Source of the DNA: a virus
Strand: one strand, 5' to 3'
DNA: 64,000 bases
Virus record (IMG/VR): IMGVR_UViG_3300028025_003977
Span: 1 to 64,000 of that record
A program made the position numbers and the translations under genes. This document shows positions 5,829-14,651 of the stretch, one piece after another; position 1 is the stretch's first letter; each line of letters begins with the position of its first letter. The notes beneath the pieces were generated by a model, which was given only the letters and a program-made list of their open reading frames with translations, was not told the DNA's origin and searched no databases.

Positions 5829-7772
5829 ATGACTTATGTTTTACCCACCGCTTATCAGCAGGTAATTCACAAAACACGATATGCACGATGGATGGAAACA
5901 GAGAATCGTAGAGAGAATTGGGACGAAACAGTAAGTCGTTACACTACATACATGTTTGAAGCATTGGAAAAGCATAATGGATATTCTATGTCTGACAAGA
6001 TTAAGAAACAAATTTCAGAGGCTATTTTAACAACTAGGGTAATGCCATCCATGAGAGGTTTAATGACCGCTGGACCTGCCTTAGATCGTGATAGCACATG
6101 CCTCTACAACTGCTCCTACCTTCCAGTAGATTCTCTCCGATCCTTTGATGAAGCTATGTATATTCTTATGTGTGGAACTGGTGTTGGATATTCAGTAGAG
6201 TCACGTTATGTAAATCAGTTACCAGAAATCTCCGAACATTTTGAAAAAACAGATACCACTATTGTTGTAGAAGATTCCAAAGCAGGATGGGCTCGATCAT
6301 TAAAAGAACTTCTTGCACTTTTGTGGCAAGGTCAAATTCCATCTTGGGACATGTCTCAGGTTCGTCCTGCAGGTGCTCGTCTTAAAACATTCGGTGGTCG
6401 TGCATCTGGTCCAGATCCATTAGATCGTTTATTTAAGTTTTCCATTGCAATTGTTAAGGGTGCAGCAGGTAGAAAGCTTACACCACTAGAGGCACATGAC
6501 TTAATGTGTAAGATTGCAGAAGTTGTGGTTGTTGGTGGAGTTCGTAGATCAGCAATGATTTCGCTTTCAGACCTAGAAGATAGAAACATGGCAGCAGCAA
6601 AGTCTGGTTCATGGTGGGAATATTCAGGTCAAAGAGCTCTTGCAAATAACTCTGCAGTTTATGGGTCTCGTCCAACGATGGAAGTATTTATGGATGAATG
6701 GAAAGCCCTATATGACTCAAAGTCAGGAGAACGTGGAATATTTAGTCGTGCTGCAGCACAAAATGTTGCAGAAAAAAATGGTCGCAGAGATCACACAGTA
6801 GATTTTGGAACAAACCCTTGTTCTGAGATTATTCTTCGTCCTTACCAGTTTTGTAACCTTACAGAAGTAATTGTTAGAGATACAGATACTTTAGAAGAGT
6901 TAAAAGACAAAGTTGAATTAGCAACTATTCTTGGAACTGTTCAATCTTCGTTTACCCGTTTTAAGTATTTAAGAAAAATCTGGCAGAAGAACTCAGAAGA
7001 AGAAAGTTTACTTGGTGTCTCACTCACAGGTCAATTGTCACACCCTGTCCTAAATGGATCTAGGGGCGTAGAAGAACTTTCTAAGTGGCTTGATGAAATG
7101 CGTGACCATGCAGTTAAGGTTAATGCAAAATGGGCTAAAGAAATTGGTGTAAACCAGGCAGCAGCAATTACATGCGTTAAGCCATCTGGTACAGTTTCAC
7201 AGCTAGTAAATGCATCTTCAGGAATGCACCCTTGGCATTCACAATATTACACTCGTACAATTCGTGGAGACATGAAAGACCCAATTACATCATTCCTTGT
7301 AGATATGGGAATTAAGCATGAGCCAGACGTAATGAAGCCAAACGACACAATGGTTTTTTCATTTCCAATTGCTGCTCCAGAAGGAGCAACTCTTCGTCAG
7401 GACCTAACTGCAGTTCAACATTTAGATATTTGGCTTACATATCAAAGACACTGGGCAGAGCATAAGCCTTCTATTACCGTTTCTGTTAAAGAAAGTGAAT
7501 GGATGGCAGTAGGTGCTTGGGTATATGAACACATTGATGAAATGTCAGGTGTTTCTTTCTTGCCTTATTCAGAGCATACATATCAACAAGCACCATATCA
7601 AGAATGCACAAAGGAAGAATACGAATCATTAGTTTCTGAAACTCCAGCAGACCTTGATTGGAAATGGTTAGAGATTTATGAAACATTTGACGGAACTACT
7701 AGTGTTCAAGATCTTGCATGTGTTGCAGGGGCTTGTGATATAAGTGATTTTGGTACCGCTAAAACTGTATAA
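5829..7772 (+). CDS. nrdJ: Class II ribonucleotide reductase, adenosylcobalamin-dependent
   Basis: A 647-residue monomeric-type enzyme converting ribonucleoside triphosphates to dNTPs using B12. It follows the Lactobacillus leichmannii RTPR pattern: Cys95 in LYNCSY, NPCSEI with thiyl Cys331 and Glu333, partner Cys342 eleven residues on (the same spacing as C408/C419), and a C-terminal CVAGAC (Cys631/Cys636) redox pair, spaced as in RTPR. It is shorter than RTPR (739). The start is ATG 5829, nine bases after GGAG (5816-5819); ATG 5820 abuts that site and is unlikely. Using a B12 enzyme frees the phage from the oxygen and subunit needs of other classes, but requires cobalamin from the host or water. 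It interrupts a run of fibre genes with its own promoter, suggesting acquisition. Confidence 0.95.
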   Translation: MTYVLPTAYQQVIHKTRYARWMETENRRENWDETVSRYTTYMFEALEKHNGYSMSDKIKKQISEAILTTRVMPSMRGLMTAGPALDRDSTCLYNCSYLPVDSLRSFDEAMYILMCGTGVGYSVESRYVNQLPEISEHFEKTDTTIVVEDSKAGWARSLKELLALLWQGQIPSWDMSQVRPAGARLKTFGGRASGPDPLDRLFKFSIAIVKGAAGRKLTPLEAHDLMCKIAEVVVVGGVRRSAMISLSDLEDRNMAAAKSGSWWEYSGQRALANNSAVYGSRPTMEVFMDEWKALYDSKSGERGIFSRAAAQNVAEKNGRRDHTVDFGTNPCSEIILRPYQFCNLTEVIVRDTDTLEELKDKVELATILGTVQSSFTRFKYLRKIWQKNSEEESLLGVSLTGQLSHPVLNGSRGVEELSKWLDEMRDHAVKVNAKWAKEIGVNQAAAITCVKPSGTVSQLVNASSGMHPWHSQYYTRTIRGDMKDPITSFLVDMGIKHEPDVMKPNDTMVFSFPIAAPEGATLRQDLTAVQHLDIWLTYQRHWAEHKPSITVSVKESEWMAVGAWVYEHIDEMSGVSFLPYSEHTYQQAPYQECTKEEYESLVSETPADLDWKWLEIYETFDGTTSVQDLACVAGACDISDFGTAKTV

Positions 7773-7773
7773 T
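7768..7773 (+). promoter_or_regulatory. -10 box ahead of large fibre gene
   Basis: TATAAT overlapping the RNR stop region, 15 nt before ATG 7789; AGAGG lies between and is a possible ribosome site. No -35. Confidence 0.4.
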
Positions 7774-7788
7774 GTATAAGAGGTACCT

Positions 7789-10700
7789 ATGTCTTATTCA
7801 ACTCTTATAATGCGAGATAATCCAGATACCGTCTGGGCTTTAGATGAGCCAGATGGCATATCTGATGTTGTTGCAGATGGATTTAAAGGTGCAAGTGCAA
7901 ATGGTGCATACAATTCTGGTAAATTTTTTAAAGGAAGAATACCCATAACATATTCTGGAACAGTTTCTGTAAATAATGCTGGTGCTTGGAGCACAAATGA
8001 TTATGCCACAGATAATAACTTATTTTATGTTCCTTCTCAAGGAATGTTTTCTGCCTCAAGTCAAAAGAAAAACCTGTCTTTTGAGTTTTGGATGAATTTA
8101 GAGCTTCCAGAAAACTTTGATAGATTAGACGAAAACATTATTTTTGGAGAATCTGCAATAGTTAAACTTCAAGGAGAAAACACCAACTATGGAAACTCAA
8201 ATACTGGAGTTTACATTAAAAATTTTGAATATTTAGTTTTTAAGGTTGGAGACTACGGGAAGTACCTTTATGAATCAGAAGTCCATGTTGAAAACTTTAA
8301 TGCTCCACTTCATGTTGTTTGTTTATACAGCCCAACTTCAATTCAAATTGTTGTTAATGGAAAAGCTGGAAGAAAAGTAGTAATTGAAAAAGACTTGTTT
8401 TTAACAAAACCAGGTGCAGAATCAGAAAGAAAATTTAATTTTAAATTTCCAGCACCACTAACATCTTCTGCTCCCCCATTTTTAGCAGTATCTTTTGACA
8501 CAATCGCAACTTATAATTATCAGCTAACAACTGATCTTTGCAAAATACATTATGTTTATGGTCTTGGATATTCGATTAATAAAACATTATCAGCAAATTA
8601 TGGAGGAACTTCGTATGACTTAACTATGCAAGCAACTGCACCAGTAAAAGCTGTTGATTATTACAGCAGTTCTACATGGAATCCTTCAACTATTTATAAT
8701 AGACTAGAGTTTGTTAATGATAATTTAGTAACAAAATCTCAGCCACCAGTTAGTTTATATTTATCTTCTAATAGTGGAGTAACAAAGTCAAATATGTTTG
8801 GAACAGAGTCAAATGTTGACTATCTTCAATTTCCAGACAATGCATATTCCTATGCTGAAGTTTCAAATTACGAAAGAATAACAGATAGTAAAACTTCTGG
8901 AGTTTCTTTTAAGTTTTCAATTCCTTCAACAGGTCACGGAAGCAATGAGCAGCAACTTTTTTATATTGGTTCAAAGTCTTCTAATAGTTCAATTTCAGCA
9001 ACAATTACTGGAACCATTGTAAATATTACACAGTCAATAAATGGAAATACTCCAACGCAAATGCTTTCTGGAAGTGGGGGAAGCTTTGTTTTACAAGGAA
9101 ATACTTTTGTAATATCGTTATATGTTTTAAGTGATGGAAAAATAAAAGTTGGAATTAAAGACTCAAGCACTGGAATAGATCAAACAACATCAACCATTAG
9201 AAGCATTTTTCCACTTCAAGATGCCTATATAAGAGTGGGTACAGCACCAGTATTTTTTAATGAAAATATTCCTTCAAATATTACTGTTGGACAGACAAAA
9301 AGGTTTGACGGAAAACTTTGGCAAATAGATATTCACAATCAAGATTTGACTGGAATTACAAATATTTCTCAATATCCAGCTAAATATAAAACTTTACTTT
9401 ACCAGGCTTATCCAATAAAAACAGAAGAAAGATTTGGAATCTCTGTCAATGGAACATTTGAATTTGGATTCTCCCTATCTGATTTAGTTGAAACTCAATT
9501 TTTAGAAACATCAGTTAATGATATTAAGGTTCCAATAGCAGTAGACTTAGGATCAAACATAGCTGACGTTAAATATACTTTAGAAAAAGTTGTTAATGGC
9601 GTTACAACAGAAATTATATCCTCTGCAAACGCAGTAGATCTTAGGTATCTTCATATTCCACATTTTGCAAGCTCTCCTCCAAAAGTTAAAGAGCTTTACT
9701 TTAACGTAAAAGGAACTTTAAAGTCTTTTGATAATGAAAGATATCCTGGTTCTTTAAATTATTTAAGAATCTATTCTTATAATGCAAAAACAGATGACTC
9801 TTTAAAGTATTTAGAAATTAATACTGATAGCAGGGGGTCAAACCCTAGAATTTATACTCAGGTATCTAGTTCTGTTCAAACTCCATTTAAAAAAATTGCA
9901 GATGTAAAAGCAAAAACAGATCTTTACAGATCATTTAATACTGGAATTCAAGTAGGGTCTATTGGATCTGGAGTTTATGAAAAATCAAATTATGTTAGCT
10001 TGCCTCTAACAACAACTCCAACAAATGGAAACTTAACTTATTTTTCTGTAATGTTTGCTGCCAGGGCAAAATCTGGAGTTACAGATATTAATTTACTAAA
10101 GTATGGAACTACAGAAATAAAATGGTCAACTAGAGAATCTGGGGTGTTGCATCCTAGCACTGGCACAGCAAAGCTTTATATCAACGGAGACCCTTATGAC
10201 TCAGCAAAAACATACAACATTAATGTTTGGAACCATTATGCTATTGTATTTAATGAAGGCAATGCTATTCCAAACACAAATCCTTTAATTTTTGGATTTG
10301 GAGGAAGTGCTTGGCAATTAGATAATCTTTTAATAACAAGTGGAAGACCAACTGCAAATGCTGTAAAAAGAATTTACAGTAATGCATTTAGTATATATGT
10401 TGAAAGAAGAGGGTATGGATCGTCCAGTCAAGTTGCAATGTACATAAACGACTCTGACCTTACTTCTTCAAGAGGAACTTTTCAGCCTCTTTCAAATCAA
10501 GCTTCATTTTCTAGTCAACACATAGATGTTGCTTCAAATCAAGCATATTCTATTTCTCAATTGTCTGGAAGCAATTACAGGCTAAATTATTCTGGAATTG
10601 AAGATTTAACTAGAGTAGATGGACTTCAATTGGCTGTAGGAACGGTTGTTTTATTCAAAGATCAAGGATCCAATAATTCTCTTAATGGGATATATCAGGT

Positions 10701-10914
10701 TACTGCTATTACTTCTCCATATATTTTTATTACAAAACTTTCAAATCCATCAAACTTTCAGGTTGTTTATGTTGCTGGCGGAAAAGATAATAAAAACTAC
10801 TATTTTATAAGAGATAATTTAAATAATTACACAAGAGATATTGTTCAAAGAAAAGTTGTTAGTTACAAGCCTACTGCCACTCCATCAGCATCAACAAGAA
10901 TTCCAGAAAGATAA
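7789..10914 (+). CDS. Giant tail protein with lectin-like (LamG) domains
   Basis: A 1041-residue structural protein. The N terminus (residues 1-40, YSTLIMRDNPDTVWALDEPDG) is the typical lead-in of laminin-G/concanavalin-type jelly-roll domains. A first lectin-like domain follows (about 90-230, with LSFEFWMNLE and LHVVCLYSP). Further jelly-roll candidates occur near 360-520 (VSFKFSIPSTG) and 740-860 (YFSVMFAARAK, NHYAIVFNEG). The last part is Ser/Asn/Tyr rich. Codon use is strongly AGA for Arg. It is likely a surface-glycan-binding adhesin on the virion. It stands between RNR and the portal operon; attachment position unknown. Confidence 0.7.
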   Translation: MSYSTLIMRDNPDTVWALDEPDGISDVVADGFKGASANGAYNSGKFFKGRIPITYSGTVSVNNAGAWSTNDYATDNNLFYVPSQGMFSASSQKKNLSFEFWMNLELPENFDRLDENIIFGESAIVKLQGENTNYGNSNTGVYIKNFEYLVFKVGDYGKYLYESEVHVENFNAPLHVVCLYSPTSIQIVVNGKAGRKVVIEKDLFLTKPGAESERKFNFKFPAPLTSSAPPFLAVSFDTIATYNYQLTTDLCKIHYVYGLGYSINKTLSANYGGTSYDLTMQATAPVKAVDYYSSSTWNPSTIYNRLEFVNDNLVTKSQPPVSLYLSSNSGVTKSNMFGTESNVDYLQFPDNAYSYAEVSNYERITDSKTSGVSFKFSIPSTGHGSNEQQLFYIGSKSSNSSISATITGTIVNITQSINGNTPTQMLSGSGGSFVLQGNTFVISLYVLSDGKIKVGIKDSSTGIDQTTSTIRSIFPLQDAYIRVGTAPVFFNENIPSNITVGQTKRFDGKLWQIDIHNQDLTGITNISQYPAKYKTLLYQAYPIKTEERFGISVNGTFEFGFSLSDLVETQFLETSVNDIKVPIAVDLGSNIADVKYTLEKVVNGVTTEIISSANAVDLRYLHIPHFASSPPKVKELYFNVKGTLKSFDNERYPGSLNYLRIYSYNAKTDDSLKYLEINTDSRGSNPRIYTQVSSSVQTPFKKIADVKAKTDLYRSFNTGIQVGSIGSGVYEKSNYVSLPLTTTPTNGNLTYFSVMFAARAKSGVTDINLLKYGTTEIKWSTRESGVLHPSTGTAKLYINGDPYDSAKTYNINVWNHYAIVFNEGNAIPNTNPLIFGFGGSAWQLDNLLITSGRPTANAVKRIYSNAFSIYVERRGYGSSSQVAMYINDSDLTSSRGTFQPLSNQASFSSQHIDVASNQAYSISQLSGSNYRLNYSGIEDLTRVDGLQLAVGTVVLFKDQGSNNSLNGIYQVTAITSPYIFITKLSNPSNFQVVYVAGGKDNKNYYFIRDNLNNYTRDIVQRKVVSYKPTATPSASTRIPER

Positions 10915-10935
10915 TTAGCAACTTGGTCTTGATTG

Positions 10936-10944
10936 TGGTATCAT
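10936..10944 (+). promoter_or_regulatory. Extended -10, leaderless configuration (pre-portal gene)
   Basis: TGG then TATCAT (10939-10944), then TGTGGT and ATG 10951. The six-base spacing and the TGTGGT/CGTGGT spacer closely mirror the 3027 promoter. Confidence 0.5.
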
Positions 10945-10950
10945 TGTGGT

Positions 10951-11283
10951 ATGTCAAAATCAAATAACAAGCTAAGTGTTGTAGAAAGCAAGTCATCTCT
11001 TGGAATTTATGTATGGATCCTGCCAAATGGAGAACCATTTATGGACAATGATGGCAATACTCTAAATGTCCCATCCATTCAGTATGATATTTCAAAAATG
11101 AAAGCACTTGCAGATGCTGCAGCATATTGGGGTAAGCCAGAAGGAACTGCAAAATTTATGCCTGGAGTTGGCAGAGCAACAGATACACAGGCTAGAGAAG
11201 ATATTGAAAGAATGGCTGAAGGATTGACACCTTATGGCGATACAGAAAACTGGAGAGAGTTGTTTAGCAATGGAAGAAAATAA
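10951..11283 (+). CDS. Hypothetical protein preceding portal
   Basis: A 110-residue soluble protein I do not recognise. The sequence is hydrophilic with an N-terminal strand region (SSLGIYVWILPNGEPFMD) and a helical second half (SKMKALADAAAYWG, DTQAREDIERMAEGL). The start is ATG 10951 because it lies six bases after an extended -10 box; the TTG at 10933 would precede the promoter. It overlaps the portal gene by 14 bases, so it is probably co-expressed with the head module. Possible head accessory. Confidence 0.7.
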   Translation: MSKSNNKLSVVESKSSLGIYVWILPNGEPFMDNDGNTLNVPSIQYDISKMKALADAAAYWGKPEGTAKFMPGVGRATDTQAREDIERMAEGLTPYGDTENWRELFSNGRK

Positions 11284-12832
11284 TAGAGAAGTAAGTGGAG
11301 TAAAGCTTTTTTCAACACCTAAGGCAGATTCCCCTTGGACTGGATCAGATGAATTTAAAAAGTCTGGGGATGAAATTCTTTCTCTTTCTGGTCTTAGCCA
11401 CAATTTTCGCAGATCCGCAAAGCGTAGATTAGAAAAAGCAGACAACAATGAGTTAAGTGGTCAAGGTGCATCATCTAAGCAAATGATTCCAGACAAGTAC
11501 GGGTATGGTCTATTTGATGTAATTGAACCTCCATACAATTTGTCTTCGTTAGCAAAGATTTTTGAAGTATCTTCTGCAAACTATGCTGCTATCCAGGCAA
11601 AAGTTTCTAACATTGTTGGTCTTGGATACGAACTTCAAGAAACCTTGCAGGTTCAACAAAGATTTGAAGAAATGACAGATATGGATCAACTTGCTCGTGC
11701 AAGAAGAAAAATGGAAAGAGTCAAGTTAGAGGTAACAGAATGGATTGAGTCTCGCAATGACGATGATACATTTACTGCTACTTTGATGAAAGCATACATT
11801 GACAAAGAAGCTACTGGAAATGGATACCTAGAAATTGGTAGAACTTCTGCTGGAGAAATTGGATACATTGGTCACATTCCAGCAGCAACAATGCGTATTA
11901 GAAGACTTCGTGATGGATTTGTTCAGATCGTAAATGGTAAAGCAGTATTCTTTAGAAACTTTCAGGATGTAAGTCAGCCAAATCCAGTTGGTGCAGATCC
12001 TCGTCCAAACGAAATTATTCACCTAAAGGAATATACTCCAACTAATACTTATTACGGAATTCCACCAATTGTAACTGCTAAAAATGCAATGGCTGGAAAC
12101 GAATTTGCATCAAAGTATAATTTAGAATACTTTGAAAACAAGGCAGTTCCTAGATATATTTTCTGGTTAAAGGGTGCAAAGTTTACCCCAGAAGCAGAGC
12201 AAAAACTATTTGAATTTATGCAAAATAACATGCGTGGTCAAAACCACAGAACAGTGGTCGTACCGCTACCTGCTGACGATGGTGTAAATAAAGTAGAAAT
12301 GAAAATGGAAGCAATTGAAAATGGTATCCAAGACTCTTCATTTAACAACTATAGAAGAGCAAATCGTGAAGAAATTCTTATGGCTCACAGAACCCCAATT
12401 TCTAAAATTGGATCTGCAGAAAACATTTCTCTTGCAAATGCTCGTGAATCAGATAGAACATTTAAAGAGCAAGTATGTAGACCACAGCAGGATATCTTAG
12501 AAAAAAAGGTTAATAGAATTATTGCTGAAAAGACTGATATGTTTAAGCTTCACTTTAAGGAGCTAACCCTTACTGACGAAGATACACAATCAAAGATTGA
12601 TGAAAGATATCTTAGAATGCAGGTTGTAATGCCAAATGAAGTTAGACCAAGACTTGGACTTCCTCCAATTACTGGTGGAGATGAACCAGTAGACTTAAAG
12701 CCACAACAAGCAGCAGATCAAACAGCAAGAGCAACTGGAAACAGAAGAAGAGATCAGGAAAGAACTGGTAATGCTGCAGACTCAGGAACTGGTGCAAGAG
12801 CAACCCAAGGTGAAGGTAGACAACAGCAATAG
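11270..12832 (+). CDS. Portal protein
   Basis: A 520-residue portal subunit that would form the dodecameric DNA channel at one capsid vertex and anchor terminase and connectors. Recognisable features: VIEPPYNLSSLAKIFEVS (about 80-97), IVGLGYEL, the ALKNAMAGN-like segment (AKNAMAGNEFASKYNLEYFENKAVPRY, about 277-303, given here only by its key residues), and a helical stem region. The C terminus is Gln/Arg/Gly rich and disordered. ATG 11270 follows GGAGAG by 12 bases; an upstream ATG at 11234 lacks a ribosome site. It precedes the protease and capsid genes, the classical head order. Confidence 0.88.
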   Translation: MEENNREVSGVKLFSTPKADSPWTGSDEFKKSGDEILSLSGLSHNFRRSAKRRLEKADNNELSGQGASSKQMIPDKYGYGLFDVIEPPYNLSSLAKIFEVSSANYAAIQAKVSNIVGLGYELQETLQVQQRFEEMTDMDQLARARRKMERVKLEVTEWIESRNDDDTFTATLMKAYIDKEATGNGYLEIGRTSAGEIGYIGHIPAATMRIRRLRDGFVQIVNGKAVFFRNFQDVSQPNPVGADPRPNEIIHLKEYTPTNTYYGIPPIVTAKNAMAGNEFASKYNLEYFENKAVPRYIFWLKGAKFTPEAEQKLFEFMQNNMRGQNHRTVVVPLPADDGVNKVEMKMEAIENGIQDSSFNNYRRANREEILMAHRTPISKIGSAENISLANARESDRTFKEQVCRPQQDILEKKVNRIIAEKTDMFKLHFKELTLTDEDTQSKIDERYLRMQVVMPNEVRPRLGLPPITGGDEPVDLKPQQAADQTARATGNRRRDQERTGNAADSGTGARATQGEGRQQQ

Positions 12833-12855
12833 CAGTTATAATAACAAAAGTGTTA

Positions 12856-12861
12856 TATAAT
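12856..12861 (+). promoter_or_regulatory. -10 box ahead of prohead protease
   Basis: TATAAT, nine bases before ATG 12871; a second TATAAT lies at 12837-12842. The start would be at or just before the ATG, so the mRNA would be leaderless or nearly so. Less clean than the other cases. Confidence 0.4.
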
Positions 12862-12870
12862 AAGAATGCT

Positions 12871-14628
12871 ATGGTAGATTTACAAAAGGCTTCATTATCT
12901 ACTAATGGTCAGCAGGTAACGCTGACAATGCCTATCTCAAAAGTTGATGTAGAGAAGAGAATAGTCTCTGGCTTTGCAACACTTGATAATATTGATCGTC
13001 AAGGTGATCGTGTTTCTGCTGACGCATCTCAAAAAGCATTTGAAAATTTTAGAGGAAATGTTCGCCTCATGCACCAGCCAATTCCTGCTGGCAAAGTAGT
13101 AAATTTTAGAACAGAAACATTTTTTGACCAAGCAACAAACAAGCAGTATAGCGGAGTATTTGTAGATACATATATCTCAAAAGGTGCCTCAGATATCTGG
13201 GAAATGGTTCTTGACGGAACACTTACTGGTTTTTCAATTGGTGGAGCAGTAAAAGATTCAGACAACGTATATGATCCAGAACTAGAGCATACAGTTAGAA
13301 TTATTAAAGACTACGATCTGGTTGAATTATCACTTGTAGATTCACCAGCAAATCAATTAGCAAATATTTTTTCAATTCAAAAAACCAATACCGTAGCAGA
13401 AGGAATTTTTGAAAAGTCCCATATTGACAATGTTTTTTGGTGCGAAACAGATGGTGTTGCATTTACTGGAGAGTCAGAGTCTAAAGATTGTGCACTATGC
13501 AACAAGAATCTTGATTCAATTGGGTGGGTAGAGACCATGGAAGGCGAAGACATTTCAAAGGCAATTGCAAAAGCACTAGACTCACACTTTGAAAAGTCTA
13601 ATAATGTAATTACAAGTGAAGATACTCCAAAGAAGTATCCAAAACAATCAAGAAGATTTTCTGATATTCAAACTGAAGTTAAATACAAAGACAAAGATAA
13701 AGATGATGTTAAGAAATCATCATTTTCTGTTGGAGATTTTGTTCAGTGGGGATCATCTGGTGGCACCGCTCGTGGTAAGGTAACAAGAGTAGTAACTAAT
13801 GGTAAAATTAATGTACCTAACTCGTCTGTAACTGTAACTGGAACTCCAGAAGATCCTGCAGTTGTTATTACTGTTTATAGAAAAGAAGGAAATTCGTGGA
13901 AACCAACGGAAACAAAGGTTGGACATAAAATGAAAACTTTAAGGTCTTGGAACGCAAAGGTTAAAAAATTCTTTGGCATTCCTACAAAAGAATTGCTGTC
14001 TGAAGAGACAGTAGATAAGGCAATTGGAACAGATATCCAAATTGAGTCAGTTGCCACCAAAAATAATGAAGGAGGTGTTATCGTGGCTGATAATGAAGAA
14101 GTAACAACTGAAGAAGTTGTTGAAGTAGACGAAGTAGTTGAAGGTGCAGAAGATGTTGTAGAAACACAAGAAGCCCCTGAAGCTGAAGAAGCAGTAGCTG
14201 AAGAAGCTCCTGTAGAAGAGGCTGCTACAGAAGAATCTGTAGAAAAGTCAGATGAGGTTGCCACTGACGCTTCCACCGAAAATAACGGTGAAGCGATTGA
14301 CTTGGTAAAGGCATTGGACGAAATCAAAGATTTTATTTCTGCAACTGTACTGGAAGGTACAGCTAAAAATGCAGAATCTGTAAATGCTGTTGCAAAGAGT
14401 GTTGCAGACGTAACTAGTTCTTTTGCAACAAAGCAAGAAGAGCTGTCAAAGACTCTAGCTGAGGTTCAAGAAACCATTTCACAGATTATTAATCGTGTGG
14501 ACGCAGTTGAGTCAGATACAGCAGTAAAGAAGTCTGGAGAATTGGAAAATGCTCCAGAAAATAATTCCACATTGAAGAAGTCAATGTGGGGCGGGCGTTT
14601 CCTCGGTTCCGCAGAATATATTAACTAA
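12871..14628 (+). CDS. Prohead protease with inserted Tudor-like domain and scaffold
   Basis: A 585-residue fusion. Residues 15-170 are an S78-type prohead protease: SGFATLDNIDRQGDRV, candidate catalytic His68 (LMHQPIPAGK) and Ser122 (LTGFSIGG), and VELSLVDSPAN. A Cys pair set (WCET...CALC, about 192-210) suggests a zinc site. Residues about 283-358 (FSVGDFVQW...RGKVTRV...VVITVYR) resemble the DUF2945/HVA1 Tudor-like domain, rarely seen in such proteins. A Glu/Val-rich acidic region and a long coiled coil (about 475-550) form the scaffold, which may also be made alone from GTG 14083. The start ATG 12871 is chosen over GTG 12850, which precedes the -10 box. It would process and organise the prohead. 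Confidence 0.85.
   Translation: MVDLQKASLSTNGQQVTLTMPISKVDVEKRIVSGFATLDNIDRQGDRVSADASQKAFENFRGNVRLMHQPIPAGKVVNFRTETFFDQATNKQYSGVFVDTYISKGASDIWEMVLDGTLTGFSIGGAVKDSDNVYDPELEHTVRIIKDYDLVELSLVDSPANQLANIFSIQKTNTVAEGIFEKSHIDNVFWCETDGVAFTGESESKDCALCNKNLDSIGWVETMEGEDISKAIAKALDSHFEKSNNVITSEDTPKKYPKQSRRFSDIQTEVKYKDKDKDDVKKSSFSVGDFVQWGSSGGTARGKVTRVVTNGKINVPNSSVTVTGTPEDPAVVITVYRKEGNSWKPTETKVGHKMKTLRSWNAKVKKFFGIPTKELLSEETVDKAIGTDIQIESVATKNNEGGVIVADNEEVTTEEVVEVDEVVEGAEDVVETQEAPEAEEAVAEEAPVEEAATEESVEKSDEVATDASTENNGEAIDLVKALDEIKDFISATVLEGTAKNAESVNAVAKSVADVTSSFATKQEELSKTLAEVQETISQIINRVDAVESDTAVKKSGELENAPENNSTLKKSMWGGRFLGSAEYIN
14071..14085 (+). promoter_or_regulatory. Internal ribosome site for nested scaffold
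   Basis: AAGGAGG (14069-14075) lies seven bases before an in-frame GTG (14083) inside the protease gene. This is the strongest Shine-Dalgarno match of the region and lies exactly at the boundary to the acidic scaffold part. Confidence 0.7.
14083..14628 (+). CDS. Nested scaffolding protein (in-frame internal start)
   Basis: A predicted 181-residue product made from the internal GTG inside the protease gene, beginning MADNEEVTTEEV. It would contain only the acidic Glu/Val region and the coiled coil, the usual build of a scaffolding protein, without the protease. This mirrors the known lambda C/Nu3 arrangement, where the scaffold is the C-terminal in-frame product of the protease gene. The major capsid gene follows 23 bases later. 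The evidence is the strong ribosome site, its correct spacing and frame, and the domain boundary; expression is inferred. Confidence 0.65.
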   Translation: MADNEEVTTEEVVEVDEVVEGAEDVVETQEAPEAEEAVAEEAPVEEAATEESVEKSDEVATDASTENNGEAIDLVKALDEIKDFISATVLEGTAKNAESVNAVAKSVADVTSSFATKQEELSKTLAEVQETISQIINRVDAVESDTAVKKSGELENAPENNSTLKKSMWGGRFLGSAEYIN

Positions 14629-14651
14629 GAAAAGGTGGTGAAAAATAAAAA

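Noticed and set aside
12850-12870. Upstream GTG start for the prohead protease
   Set aside because: It lies before the TATAAT at 12856-12861, so a transcript from that promoter would not include it, and there is no ribosome site.
13875-14327. 150-codon reverse-strand frame in the protease-scaffold gene
   Set aside because: Low-complexity Ser/Thr translation of the antisense of Glu/Val repeats; no promoter or ribosome site.
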